From positions 310,001 to 374,000 of the forward strand of contig JAGTXX020000004.1 in assembly GCA_019044685.2 (NCBI GenBank): DNA of 64,000 nucleotides. The letters run 5' to 3'. Shown piece by piece: positions 22,167-32,743 of this stretch. Both the position numbers and the translations under genes were made by a program. The DNA comes from Nannochloris sp. 'desiccata'. Lineage: Eukaryota > Chlorophyta > Trebouxiophyceae > Chlorellales > Chlorellaceae. How positions within the stretch are numbered: position 1 is the first letter of the stretch; every line of letters starts with the position of its first letter. The notes below the pieces were generated by a model, which saw only the letters and a program-made list of their open reading frames with translations, searched no databases and was not told where the DNA came from.

Positions 22167-23670
22167 CTACTTGCCAGCTCCACCGGTACGGAGAGCTTGC
22201 AAAATACGTCCACCACCAGGGGAAGGATGCGGTCCCTTGTACTGACCCAATTGCGCCTCAGAATTGGCCTTTGCCAACTTGACAAGTATATCCTGCGCAG
22301 CATTCCACTTATCACCTCCCTTCTCACCACCGGCCCAAGTCTTCAAAGTAGAAGATTGCAACGCACGGCCATAACTGAAGGTCAATGACCAAGGCGCATC
22401 AGGGCATGCATCTTGCAAAGCTTGTAAATTAAGTGTACTTTCTTCCTCGCTCATACCACCGGATAAGAAATGAATGCCTGGGACTGCAGCAGGGATAGAG
22501 CGTCTCATAGTCCGGACAGTGTATTTTGCTACCTCCGCAGGAGAGGCAGGTGGGGCATCAAGTCCGGGAAGGCACATGTTAGGTTTGAGTAATATACCTT
22601 CCAACATAACATTGTATTCGTTTAAAAGACGCATCACATGAGAATTGACATGTTCACTCCAGAAGGCATTTTCTTCAATGGTGTATTTACCAGGACCGAG
22701 AGTGACTTCAGGCTCAACAATAGGGACAAGACCGCATGATTGGGCGATTTGTGCGTAGCGAGCAAGTGCATGTGCATTCTCCAACACAGCTTGACTGGAA
22801 GGCCCGCCCTCATCGGAGAGTTTTAGCACAGCCCGCCATTTAGCAAAGCGAGCACCTTGTTTGTAGTACGCTTCACAACGAGCGGCAAGGTTGTCGAGTC
22901 CTTGAGTAGAGGTTTCTCCATTCATTCCGGGTAAAGGTTGAAGTCCAGTATCTACTTTAATGCCGGGAACGATTCCTTGACTTTTTAAAATATCCACGAA
23001 TTGGACATTTTCATCGGATTTTTGATAGAGAGTCTCTTCAAACATAATAGCACCGGAGATGTATTGACCAAGACCTGGGGCAGAGTAAAGGAGCTGACGC
23101 CAAGCGCGGCGGTTGTCTTCAGTATTATCAACGCCAACAGACTCCAGACGCTTGCCAGTGGTCACGTTGGATTCATCAGAGGCTAAGATGCCTCTACCAC
23201 GGGAAGCAATGTACTTGGCAGTGGCACGGAGTTCCTCTTCAAAAGGGTTGGCAGCGGGGAGAGCAGCACGGATGGCAAGGCGCGCAGTTGAGGACTTGCG
23301 ACCGCAAGATGCCTGAAGCACAAGAGTGAGAGTATAAATAAATGTAGTTTTAGCAAAAGAAAATCGTCAAAGCTTCACATCGTGATGATCATGCCGAGTT
23401 GTATTGATACAGCTTGGCGCAATGTGCTGTATTCTTAGTTCTATGCACAGGGATCAAGACTGTAACAATTGCAATAACCAACTTAATAAGCTTCTTACCT
23501 GTTTGCGAGTGGCATTGACACCCACGAAGGGCTTCATACCAATCATCTGACCTGTTAGAAAGCAAATGCCCTTGATTAAGTGAATTCTTTGAGGCAGCTT
23601 AACTGAAAATCCGTGACACAGATAAGGCTTTGGTTGAGACCCACGTATTAAACTTACCCGCGAAAGACAT
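22167..23670 (-). CDS. FBA: Chloroplast class I fructose-bisphosphate aldolase
   Basis: Reversibly condenses dihydroxyacetone phosphate with glyceraldehyde-3-phosphate (or erythrose-4-phosphate) in the Calvin cycle and in glycolysis. Three exons: 23658-23670 (13 nt), 23499-23551 (53 nt) and 22167-23312; splice phases 1 and 0; 403 residues. The first two tiny exons plus the start of the third form a plastid transit peptide ending around LAIRAALPAA. The enzyme body shows AKYIASRGRGILASDESN, FEETLYQ, PGIKVDTG, ARFAKWRAVLKL, VPIVEPEV and EGILLKPNM with the Schiff-base lysine, plus HFLSGGMSEEESTLNL and WSLTFSYGRALQ. The C-terminus is ALRTGGAGK rather than the usual ...Tyr end. Head to head with the DUF1995 gene across about 300 bp. 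Confidence 0.95.
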
Positions 23671-23972
23671 TTTGACGCGATATCCTTAAAGATCAAATTT
23701 ATTGATGAAGTTTATCTGCGATCAGTGTCGATCTATTTGGCCTCTAGCGAGCAAAATTTCTTGGTGTAAGGGCGAATGCTGGGTATGGTGTGCTGTGCGT
23801 TGCAAAGCAGTGCTTTAACCACACAGGGTAAGAACGAGATCTATGTAAAAAACGAGCAAATTGAGCACCTTACAGACAACTCATCTCTTGAAACAACCTT
23901 GATCTTGCCTTGGCGTTGCGCAATTTGATCTCTTTATCCTATATTTCTCCAATAAGAGAGCAAGATCATATC
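23671..23972. promoter_or_regulatory. Bidirectional promoter region (aldolase / DUF1995)
   Basis: 302 bp between two divergent ATGs, both for predicted plastid proteins. It must hold both 5' leaders and core promoters; no clear TATA box or named element was identified. Confidence 0.4.
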
Positions 23973-25253
23973 ATGCTGTCTCCATCCTTAATCAAGGCAG
24001 CTCTCAGCTGTTCTTCGAGCAGACCAAGCCGCTTTGTACAAGTGAGAAGGCCATTTAAATCCATCTATGGACCGTACTTCTGCCCCAGCTTCAAGCTTTC
24101 CAACATTGGTCTCCCCATTGCCTTCCGCTCCTCTTCCACTGCTGCTGCCGCTGTTATCAAAATCACTTCAAAAGGGCATTATCAGATTTGTTCGGCTTCT
24201 TCAACCAATGATATCACTGCCACGCCATCTTATGGTAACAGCTTACCCATTTCGCCAGTCCAGATGGTTGAACAAGCAGCTTCTGCAGTCTCTTCGGGCA
24301 TCTCAGAAAATATAGACTGCCAGCAAGTAGATTTTTTACTTCCCATCAACGAAAAAGAACGTCGATTTACCGCTACAGAACCTGACGACTACCCTTGTAG
24401 TTTACAGAAAGAGTTTGAAGTGGCTTGTTCTCTCACAACAGCGATGCTGCAACGAATTTTGAATGACCCTGCAGTTGAGATTGTTTCCCGGAGGCTCGAT
24501 GATGGAGGCATCGAAGGCGAGCCATGTGCTGTCCTTTACCCAAAAGACACTAAATCCATTGCAGCAGTCGTCTACCCTACTGCGGATAGATTAAACCAAA
24601 TAAAAGACCTAGCAAAGGACGAGAAACGGCCTTTGTTATTAATAAATCCTCAATGGAGGGAAGCAGGCCAAGTGATTTCAGATTTTGGAATTGGACCCTG
24701 GAAGAAAGCCGCTTTAGACTTTTTAGGCACATTTGTGCCTACGTATGTGTTGAAAGAGAAGCGTATTGGCAGCCCAGGGACGATTAATGGCGCGACAGGG
24801 ATGCGATTCACCAGTGGTGGTGTTATTCGAGTTTTGAAAATTTTCCCCAAAGATGAAGGATACGAGCTTTTTGCAATGAGTGCTGATGGCAGTAGTCAGT
24901 TGTTAGGTACCTCACTTGAAGAGCCAAGTTATAATCAGCTAGATACGATGATTACTGAGGGACGAAGGAAGAAATTAGAGATCTTTTCGATTGCTCAAAA
25001 GGCCACGGCGGTGTTTGAGCCACGGGGGGAGGACGATGATAAAAATGAAGATGAGGAGGAGGAAGAAGGGAAAGCAGCTGCTAGGATTGCTGCACGTGAG
25101 GTTTTATTAAGCGATGCAGATATTGACGCGTTAGATGCTGCGTCATTGAGAAGGTTCTTGGCGAGTTATGGGCACCCAACAAGTGGGAAGTTGAGTAAAT
25201 TGAAAGAGCGGTTGAAGGAAGCCCAGCAAAATGATGCTAGCCCTGCTGTTTAA
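23973..25253 (+). CDS. DUF1995-domain plastid protein with C-terminal SAP motif
   Basis: 426 residues, single exon, from ATG 23973 (the frame is open upstream but lacks an earlier ATG). Long Ser/Arg-rich N-terminus of transit-peptide type. The middle (LQKEFEVACSLTTAMLQRIL, YPTADRLNQIKDL, RPLLLINPQWREAGQVISDFGIGPWKKAALDFLGTFV, YVLKEKRI, VIRVLKIFP) matches the DUF1995 family, which in plants includes proteins affecting photosystem II accumulation. After an acidic linker, residues about 385-420 (DIDALDAASLRRFLASYG, GKLSKLKERLKEA) form a SAP-like helix-extended-helix, usually a DNA/RNA-binding module. The combination suggests a link between thylakoid or stroma function and plastid nucleoids, but that is inference. 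Confidence 0.78.
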   Translation: MLSPSLIKAALSCSSSRPSRFVQVRRPFKSIYGPYFCPSFKLSNIGLPIAFRSSSTAAAAVIKITSKGHYQICSASSTNDITATPSYGNSLPISPVQMVEQAASAVSSGISENIDCQQVDFLLPINEKERRFTATEPDDYPCSLQKEFEVACSLTTAMLQRILNDPAVEIVSRRLDDGGIEGEPCAVLYPKDTKSIAAVVYPTADRLNQIKDLAKDEKRPLLLINPQWREAGQVISDFGIGPWKKAALDFLGTFVPTYVLKEKRIGSPGTINGATGMRFTSGGVIRVLKIFPKDEGYELFAMSADGSSQLLGTSLEEPSYNQLDTMITEGRRKKLEIFSIAQKATAVFEPRGEDDDKNEDEEEEEGKAAARIAAREVLLSDADIDALDAASLRRFLASYGHPTSGKLSKLKERLKEAQQNDASPAV

Positions 25254-25383
25254 GGCGATGTAAGCATACTATGAGCAGTGTAGATCAGATGCTATCACAG
25301 CTTAGTTTAATAGCACTCTTAGTTTGAGAAGATAGACAAGACTCCCTGGGGCCAGACACTCTGAAAACTTTAAGATTATATTA

Positions 25384-25574
25384 GAAGGCAAGACCAAACT
25401 AAGTTTGAAGCTTTAGTCCTTTTAGGTAGAGATCTCGGTCCATATCACAAATAGGCAATTCAATCAATGTCTCTAGACACCTACACACCGAAACTTGCTG
25501 CATAATCCAGCAATTGTGGGCAAGTGAAGGTAAGTGCATTTTAGTCCTTCTGGAAGGCAAGACCAAACTAAGTT
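25384..25574 (+). repeat. Exact 22 bp direct repeat flanking an inserted segment
   Basis: GAAGGCAAGACC followed by AAACTAAGTT occurs identically at 25384-25405 and 25553-25574, with unit spacing of 169 bp. A TTTTAGTCCTT-like word also occurs near both copies. The segment between them contains one copy of the dispersed element. Confidence 0.88.
25468..25530 (-). repeat. Dispersed ~62 bp element, copy 1 (reverse orientation)
   Basis: Read on the minus strand: CTTGCCCACAATTGCTGGAT, then TATGCAGCAAG and TGTGTAGGTGTCTAGAGACA. It shares its order and most bases with copies at 25761-25817 and 34558-34625. Internal stem TTGCTG/CAGCAA with a 7-base loop is kept. Confidence 0.8.
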
Positions 25575-25760
25575 ACGAGATACCCTCAGACCTCACACTT
25601 GTTCGATAAATTCATGTAAGAAAAGCGCTATTACATCTACTCTGTATAATAATCTAATAGTAACATGGCGAATGCCTCTACTGATTGAGAACTAAAATCA
25701 AAAGCAAAAATAAAAATAAAAACCAACGCCGGCTGCGTTTCAATCTTAAGCACGTATGAG

Positions 25761-25817
25761 CCTTGACTCGCCCACCTTTGCTGGATTAAGCAGCAAGAGT
25801 GGGGCTGTAGGTGTCTA
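25761..25817 (+). repeat. Dispersed ~62 bp element, copy 2
   Basis: Reads CTTGACTCGCCCACCTTTGC then TGGATTAAGCAGCAAGAGTG and GGGCTGTAGGTGTCT. It forms an inverted repeat with copy 1, about 230 bp apart. Stem TTGCTG/CAGCAA kept; loop GATTAAG. Confidence 0.8.
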
Positions 25818-25829
25818 AAAAGTCAAAAT

Positions 25830-27342
25830 TTAGTCTTTCGCTACAGCAGGTTCTTCAGCCCCCTTGATCACTATAACAGGGCAGCTCATATTATGTGCAC
25901 ACCAATCACTTACAGACCCCAACCCCACGAGAGAAAATAAAGCTCTCTTTACAGCACCCATACCTCGACTACCGACAACTACGACATCAATGCCGTTGGC
26001 TTCTTGGTAGTGTTTAATAGAGAGGCTTATGTCGCTTGCACCGCCTTCAGGCTCCAAAGCCTTGAAGAAAACACGCTCCTTATCTACCTGTAGGAAAAAG
26101 ATGCAGAGAATAGAGGAAGGAAGATTCAGTTTTGATGGGATACTAGAGAGAAGAAGATGAGGAGGAGGAAGAAGAAAAATAATAGAGTTTAGTTCCAAGC
26201 TGAAGACGAGAGAGCGGGAGGAAGAGCTTGATGGTCTGACCTTGCATTTCTCTGTTGCAAATTCAACAGCATTCTTCACAGTAGTTTGCGCATATTCTCT
26301 GCTATCTTCTGAAACCTCGTCTTCTTCAGCAACTTCCAACACGTGCGCAGCTGCAGCGTCATCAGCTGCTATCTAAAATCACATAAGAATAATAAAAAAA
26401 GCGGTTTAATTTCGCAATTTAAGAAACATACCTTTTCAGAAGCAAGTGCAGCGTGCAGAGCGTGTAAAGCCACAGATTGTGCGTGTTCTAGTGCTCCCCG
26501 AAACTCTGCTTCAAAGTCTCCTGCAGCAACACCTGGAACAGAGGCACCAAGTATTGGCGCTTGCACTCCCGCCTGCTTTCCCCGAGGGAAGTTGAAAACA
26601 TAAGGAAATGGTATAATGCGATAAATTACCCACCCTCCCTCCCCTAGTTTTTACTTAAAATTATAAAACATCAAGCTAAAATCAAGTTACTTACCACATA
26701 CGGAACCGGTAGAGCCACAGATACAATATGCAGCTCATCTTTTGGACCCAATACATTCTCAATACACCATTTCTGTGCATGCTGCGCATGATGCGAGTCA
26801 TCTACTGCAACTAACACTTTACGAACCTCTTTATGTTTACTCAAATCCGTGCCGTGGACGATAGCAACAGCTCCTCGGTCCACATGGTGCAAACAGTATT
26901 CTGAAACGGAGCCCAGACCAACGACGCTCATAAAAGTACTTTTGACAGCACCCATACCACGAGAACCGAGCACCACCAGGTCTGCATGTTCATGTTTGGC
27001 CCAAGAAACGATGCTTTCACCAACACCACTGGCACCGCCGGCAGCCGGAAGGCTATGGAGATGCAAGTCCGGCCTTTTTAATATCTCATTTTTAACGGTT
27101 GTGAGCAGAGATTTGACGCGCTGTTCTTCTTGTTTTAAAGCGTCGTGATAGGTTGCAGTAAAGGCTGCAACTGAACCAGCAGTTGCGGCTGGAAGGGCAG
27201 GGCCCATGCCTGCAGATATAATACCTTGGCAGCCGACCAGGTGAAGTTCATCGCCAGGACGGGCTAAAGTTTCACAAGCCCATTTGGCTGCACTGATAGA
27301 ACAATCACTATCGTCTATTGCAAGGATGATTTTCCTTGCCAT
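25830..27342 (-). CDS. Tandem two-domain universal stress protein (UspA family)
   Basis: Four exons, 26695-27342, 26432-26572, 26241-26372 and 25830-26087, all phase 0 (donors GTAAGT, GTATGT, GTCAGA; acceptor of the third exon is TTTTAG); 392 residues from ATG 27342. The first Usp domain begins KIILAIDDSDCS and ends ADLVVLGSRGMGAVKSTFMSV with GLGSVSEYCLHHV; the second begins KVLVAVDDSHHAQ and ends DVVVVGSRGMGAVKRALF with GLGSVSDWCAHNM and CPVIVIK. The GSRGMGAVK plus GLGSVS block is the nucleotide-binding G-2xG-9xG(S/T) pattern, so ATP binding is plausible in both. The intron positions break only the second half. Such proteins respond to stress; the ligand and pathway here are unknown. Confidence 0.9.
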
Positions 27343-27704
27343 TTGTTCTTTGTCGTCTAGCTTAAACAAATAAAGCTCAAAGAACTTTGTGTCCCGATTT
27401 AACAAATCGATTCGATTCGTCTCAAAATTTGATACTATCTATTAGGATTCGATTGCGCAATCTCTTTAACTTGAATCTAGGATGTCTTGTAATAGTCTTG
27501 GGTTTAATATGATTAGCCTGAATTTGCATTAACTGCATTTATAGGCGACGGAGCGTGGCCTCTACCGCCACGTCAGCTCTCACGATTTTCCGAAAAGAAG
27601 TTCTTGAAATATTCGTCGTCAGTCAGCAGCAGCTTTTTACACCCTAACGAATCAATCTATATACGACTTGTAGACAATTAAATACAAAGGAAGCAATATA
27701 ATTT
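27343..27704. other. Intergenic region
   Basis: 5' flank of the universal stress protein gene and 3' flank of the TXNDC9-like gene, both on the minus strand. No recognised element. Confidence 0.55.
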
Positions 27705-28558
27705 TTAATCAAAATCACTATCTTCATCAGAATTTGTTCTTTCAGGTCCTCCTTTCCTCATTGTTCTTTGATGAACAGCTTCCTCCGCTCCCGGCGGTGG
27801 TCCCTTTGGCACTGAATCTTCAAAAATAGCACCGGCAGCGACGAGTCTCTGCTCTAAAACTTCAGGTGGGAAATCTTCAGACCCACCCAATTCATCAAAA
27901 CCTACAACATAATCTGTCGTTTTCTCGTTTTTAATCACTGCCAAGGTAGGTAACATCCACAGATTTAATCTTTCCGTTAAAAATGGGGCTTTTTCTGCTT
28001 GGATTTTAACAAATTTTGTTTCAATATGGCGTTTTGCCAGGTCTAAAAGATGCTTTTCCATGATTTGACATGGAACAGATGATCGGTAAAAGTGGCAGAT
28101 CATTCGATCGACGCCCTTCATCTCGTTGAAAAATTCTTTTTCTGTAATTTCTCGGACTTCTCCATGGCCTTTTGCCAACCATTCTTGCTTCTTAGTTTGC
28201 ATCCTGGAAGCGGGAGAATATTTATAAGGTGTGTTTAGAATTTTGCTAGTATTCAAATATAGAATGAATCTTACGGCGCAATAGGGGGCTCTAACTTGAA
28301 AAAGTTGGGGCAACATTGGCGACGGCGGTTAGATTTTGCCACCGACAAATTTGGCATAAAAATATCACTGTCCTCTATGCCTACACAACTTCTTCAACCT
28401 TACCTTTTCATTTCATCTATCCTTCTCTGTCTAATGCGCTCCAAATCATCTTCATCCAAGTTCTCCAACTGGTGCAACTGAGCATCAATTTGATCTTCAA
28501 AAGTTTTAGCTACCTGCAAGAGGTTGGCCTCGAGGGCCTGCTGCACCATGCCGTCCAT
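27705..28558 (-). CDS. TXNDC9: Thioredoxin-domain protein of the TXNDC9/phosducin-like group
   Basis: Two exons, 28404-28558 and 27705-28203, joined within an Arg codon (AG|G; donor GTAAGG, acceptor TTCCAG); 217 residues. The N-terminal helix MDGMVQQALEANLL...LENLDEDDLERIRQRRIDEMKR is followed by HGEVREITEKEFFNEMKG, ICHFYRSSVPCQIMEKHL, FVKIQAEKAPFLTERL, WMLPTLAVIKN and DYVVGFDELGG: the order of the phosducin-like/TXNDC9 family, cochaperones of the CCT chaperonin for actin and tubulin folding. The thioredoxin active site is not CxxC (SVPCQI), as expected for this family. Divergent from the arabinokinase gene by about 330 bp. Confidence 0.93.
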
Positions 28559-28886
28559 GGAGGCTTTTTGGCTTGTACTGACAACTAAATAGCAGTATTC
28601 AATCTTTTGACCAAGCGTAGCAGCGTGATCAAGGTGAAGCTTTTGAATCGTCAAGTTTGAAAGTTTGAAAATAAAAGTGTTCCTTTTTGGCAGTTTAGCG
28701 CTTGACTGTATACTAAGTGAGCTGTAAATACAAGTGCAAAATGATTAATATAGCCTGCGAATATTTTAGATGTGGAAAAAGTACCCTGCAACTTTTCCAG
28801 GCTAGCAGTTGCCAGCGAACTCCTTATCGGAACAAAAACCCAGAGCTCAGCTCCAAAAAATCAATTGAATACTAGACTATAGCAGA
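28559..28886. promoter_or_regulatory. Bidirectional promoter region (TXNDC9 / arabinokinase)
   Basis: 328 bp between divergent start codons. No named motif recognised. Confidence 0.4.
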
Positions 28887-31800
28887 ATGGAGTCTATTGA
28901 CGAGCATTTCCACGTCGTCTACTACTGCACTGGGCATGGATTGGGCCATTTATCTCGCTCGGTTGAGATCATCAGGAAGCTTGCTGCTACTGGAAACTCA
29001 GGTACGCTTTTCTAGGATAAGATTCACATTTTATGGTATACCCAACTTGGCCGTTTGCTCATTGGGGCTAAATTTGTTACCTCATGATCACTTACTATTT
29101 TTCGCTTCTCGTCTGTGTTGTTGTTTTGCAGTGACTATCGTAACAGGCGCTCCAGTCCATGTCTTCAGCCCAGACCTACCCTCTACTGGTCTCACCGTCC
29201 GTCACGCAATCCTAGATACCGGCGCCAAACAACGAGATGCATTTACAGTCGATCAGCGAGGCTCTCTCGAGGAATATCTCGAGGCTGCGAGCGGAACCCG
29301 CAGAGACCAAATCATAGTAGAAGAGAGCACCTGGCTACGTGAATGTGGCGCTGATATTGTCATTTCGGACATTGTCCCACTTGCTTGCGTTTCTGCAGCC
29401 ACTGCAGGCCTACCCTGCATCGCTGTCTCTAACTTTTCTTGGGATTTCATTTATTCTGAATATCTCACAGCCGCAGGTTCAGCTTTTAAAGATCTTGTTT
29501 GGCAAATAGCTGATGATTATGCATGTGCACTGTGTTTATTACGTCTTCCTGGACACGTCCCTATGCCTGCATTTAGAGAAGTTATCGACGTTCCTTTGGT
29601 TGTCCGCCATGCAAAGCGCTCCCGACACGAAGTCCGCTCCTCGTTGAATCTCCCACTGGACGCAAAGATAGCTTGTTTTATTTACGGAGGACAACCCCCT
29701 GGCGCTGATTGGAAGCTGAAAGAGTCGTGTTTACCTGCAGGGTGGTTGTGTTTAGTGTGTAGCGCTGGCAAACCCCCTGGAGGTGATCCTTTGCCCCCCA
29801 ATTTCATTCTTGTTGCTGCGGACAGCTACACCCCTGATTTAATCGAAGCTTCAGACGTCGTTCTAGGCAAAATTGGTTACGGAACCACTTCAGAGTGTCT
29901 CGCACATCATCGTCCTTTGGTATTTCTACGCCGGGATTACTTTAACGAAGAGCCATTCTTAAGAAAATTGCTTGAGTTGCACGAGTCGGCTGTTGAAATG
30001 AAACGGAGGGATTTCTTAGCAGGCAATTGGGCGCCGTATTTAGAAGCTGCTGTAGCGTTAAAACCGAATTATAATTACCCTACTAATGGAGCAGATGTAG
30101 TGGCTGAAGAGGTGATTCAAATTGCACATGCATTTAGACAGAATAATACGAATATTGTTGTTGCAAACAACGGTGCAGGTGCAAGTGGCGGTAGTGGCTT
30201 AATTTCTTCTCCATTATCATCTCCCTTAAGTCCCACAGCAGCTGGTGCAATGACCACTGGATTGCATAATTACCTCTCAATTCCTGTTGATAGAACTCTC
30301 TCTGGAGGAGTTGGGGGCCTGACCTCCCCTGGCCGCCCCTATAGAGGGACAACCAATTCCAATTCCACTTCACCGGCTGCTGCTGCTGCTGCCGCGGCGG
30401 CGGCGGCGGCCATCACCGGCACCCCTACTTTCCAGCACCCAGGCCAATCGCGCTTACGTGATACTATTGCCTGGGGATATATGATGGCGAGACCTCGTTC
30501 TGGAGATGCTTCTGATGTGCCTGAATGGTATACACGCGGCCAACTCCCTTCCTCCTCTACTCCCGCTCGGAAGAATATTGAAGGTCATGGCTGGGGCAGT
30601 CGTAGTCTTCCTTCTCCTACACCCCCTACCTCCACCACTGTACCTCCTCCTCCTACTCCTGGTATTATTTCTTTACAAGATGTCGAATCTCTCTTCCATA
30701 TCCAAAAGCAATCTCCACAGATCTCCCTGGATCAATTCCCAGATACGCTACGATTCCTTTCTTTACTCGGCTCTTTGGAAGATCATGCCGCGGTAGAAAA
30801 CACACCTACGACCACCTTTGCTACCAGCACAAGCACTGGTATTAATGAGAGTATCGTCAACACGTCTTCTACTAAATCTACTGTAGAAGAGACTTTGGTA
30901 CTGCCTGAATTGAGGGCAGCAGCTGGTTTATTCCTTCGAGACGAACCATTGCAAATCACCCGAGCACCCGGTAGATTGGATGTTATGGGTGGCATCGCTG
31001 ATTACTCAGGGTCTACGGTACTGCAAATGCCTATCGCAGAAGCTGCACATGTAGCACTGCAATTACAGTCGCCTAGAAAGCAGAGACTCTGGAGGCACAT
31101 GCATCACCGGCATTCTCAAGCAGGTGGCACTCCCGGCGCAACTACCCCTACTGCTGGTGGTAATGAAGACGAGACTGTCGGTAAATCATTGCATCCCCCT
31201 GTACCCCCTGCATTACGTATCGTGTCACTTAATGCAGATGCAACGAATCGTGGACCTGCGTTTGATATGGATCTTCAAGAATTTCTAGTGACTTCAGAAC
31301 ATGGTGAAGAGGTGCCAATCTCGTATTCGGCAGCAAGAGAGTATTTTCAGAAAGATCCTGCATTAACCTGGGCAGCCTACATTGCTGGAGCTATCGTAGT
31401 GTTGATGCACGAAAAAGGAATGAAATTACGGGGAGAAGGGATTGCTATGTTGGTCTCTAGTGAAGTTCCAGAAGGCAAAGGTGTAAGCAGCTCTGCGGCG
31501 GTAGAGGTGGCCGCGATGAATGCCATCGCGTCAGCACATGATATTCACCTTGCAGGCAGGGAGTTGGCGATTTTATGTCAAAAAGTAGAGAACTTAATAG
31601 TCGGTGCACCCTGTGGAGTGATGGATCAGATGGCCTCGTCTTTGGGGGAGGCAGGGTGGTTGCTTGCCCTCCGTTGTCAGCCGGCCGAAGTAGAAAATCC
31701 AGTGCATATTCCAAATCATCTAAAATTTTGGGGTATCGATTCTGGGATTCGACACTCTGTCGGTGGGTCTGATTATGGAGCTGTGCGAGTGGGTGCATTT

Positions 31801-32445
31801 ATGGGGCTGAAAATCTTGAAAAATTATTTTGAAAGGACATCTGCTCCCTCTGTAGAGTACTTGGCAACAATCCCACCGAGTGCTTTCAGGCACAGACTCG
31901 AAAGAAAACTCCCTGAGACGCTTACTGGCAAGGAGTTTTTGGATACATATGGGGATCACATTGATACAGTGACAAAAATAGATAAAGATCAAACGTATGC
32001 AGTGAGAATTCCAACAGGGCATCCTGTGTATGAAAATTTTCGAGTCCTGTGTTTCCGTCAAGCGTTGGCTGCGGAGGGCACATCTCTTCAGCATCAGATG
32101 GACGTTTTGGGTGAATTAATGCTTCAAAGTCATAGTTCGTATAGTGCATGTGGGTTGGGAAGTGAAGGCACTGATAGATTGGTTGCATTGGTGATCGAAG
32201 AAAAGTTTGCCGCAAAGGCAGCGGGGCACGAGCCTTCGGTTTTTGGCGCAAAAATAACTGGCGGCGGCTGCGGAGGGACAGTTTGTGTGCTTTCAACTGC
32301 TGATGAAGCTGGGGAGCAAGCGGTGAAAAGAATTACTGCACGGTATGAAAATGAAACGGGCCATGCGCCTTACATTTTTGAAGGAACGTCACAGGGTGCG
32401 GCCCAGTTTGGAGCGGTAGAGGTAAAGAGGCGGCAGGTTCAGTAA
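28887..32445 (+). CDS. ARA1: L-arabinokinase (glycosyltransferase-like N-terminus + GHMP kinase)
   Basis: Phosphorylates L-arabinose at C1 with ATP, feeding the salvage route to UDP-arabinose for wall polymers. Exons 28887-29001 and 29132-32445 (phase 1; donor GTACGC, acceptor TTTTGCAG); 1142 residues. The N-terminus (VVYYCTGHGLGHLSRSVEI, VHVFSPD, VISDIVPLACVSA, AVSNFSWDFIYSEYL, LGKIGYGTTSECL) is the glycosyltransferase-like half of plant ARA1. From about residue 646, a GHMP kinase shows the sugar-binding ITRAPGRLDVMGGIADYSG, the ATP loop VPEGKGVSSSAAVEVAAM and the C-terminal GAKITGGGCGGTVCVLS. Between the halves lies a low-complexity linker (about 420-560) with a dozen alanines, coded partly by a GCG/GCT run near 30378-30413. 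The protein is about 100 residues longer than the plant enzyme because of that linker. Confidence 0.94.
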
Positions 32446-32664
32446 GCTGAAGACCAGATGTATTTTGCATAAATTGTAGAGTTTATAATTGCACAATGTA
32501 GCGTATTTGCATGTAGAGTATCCAGTTCTTTTTTTATATCATCTAGTGTGTAGTCTGTAATCTTTAATTGTCGCTTTTCACTACCTTTTCGGAGCTTTTT
32601 GCATGAAATGGTCCTTGTTATGAAATGGCCCGTGCTCAGCATGGGTGTGGTAGAATTTCTTGGG

Positions 32665-32670
32665 TATAAG
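32665..32670 (+). promoter_or_regulatory. Possible TATA box of rbcS
   Basis: GGGTATAAG, about 75-80 bp before the rbcS ATG, is the best TATA-like sequence in the leader region. Position fits a short 5' UTR; no transcript start is known. Confidence 0.35.
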
Positions 32671-32743
32671 ACCTCAGCCCCTGCCCTGCTCGGGCATCAT
32701 TTGAATTCAATTTTTATTTCGATTCTATCTATAATTTAGCAAA

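Larger units (their letters stand above)
25254..25829. other. Intergenic region built of direct and inverted repeats
   Basis: Between the 3' ends of the DUF1995 gene and the universal stress protein gene. It contains a 22 bp direct repeat (25384-25405 and 25553-25574) and two inverted copies of a dispersed ~62 bp element (25468-25530 and 25761-25817). No gene. Confidence 0.7.
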
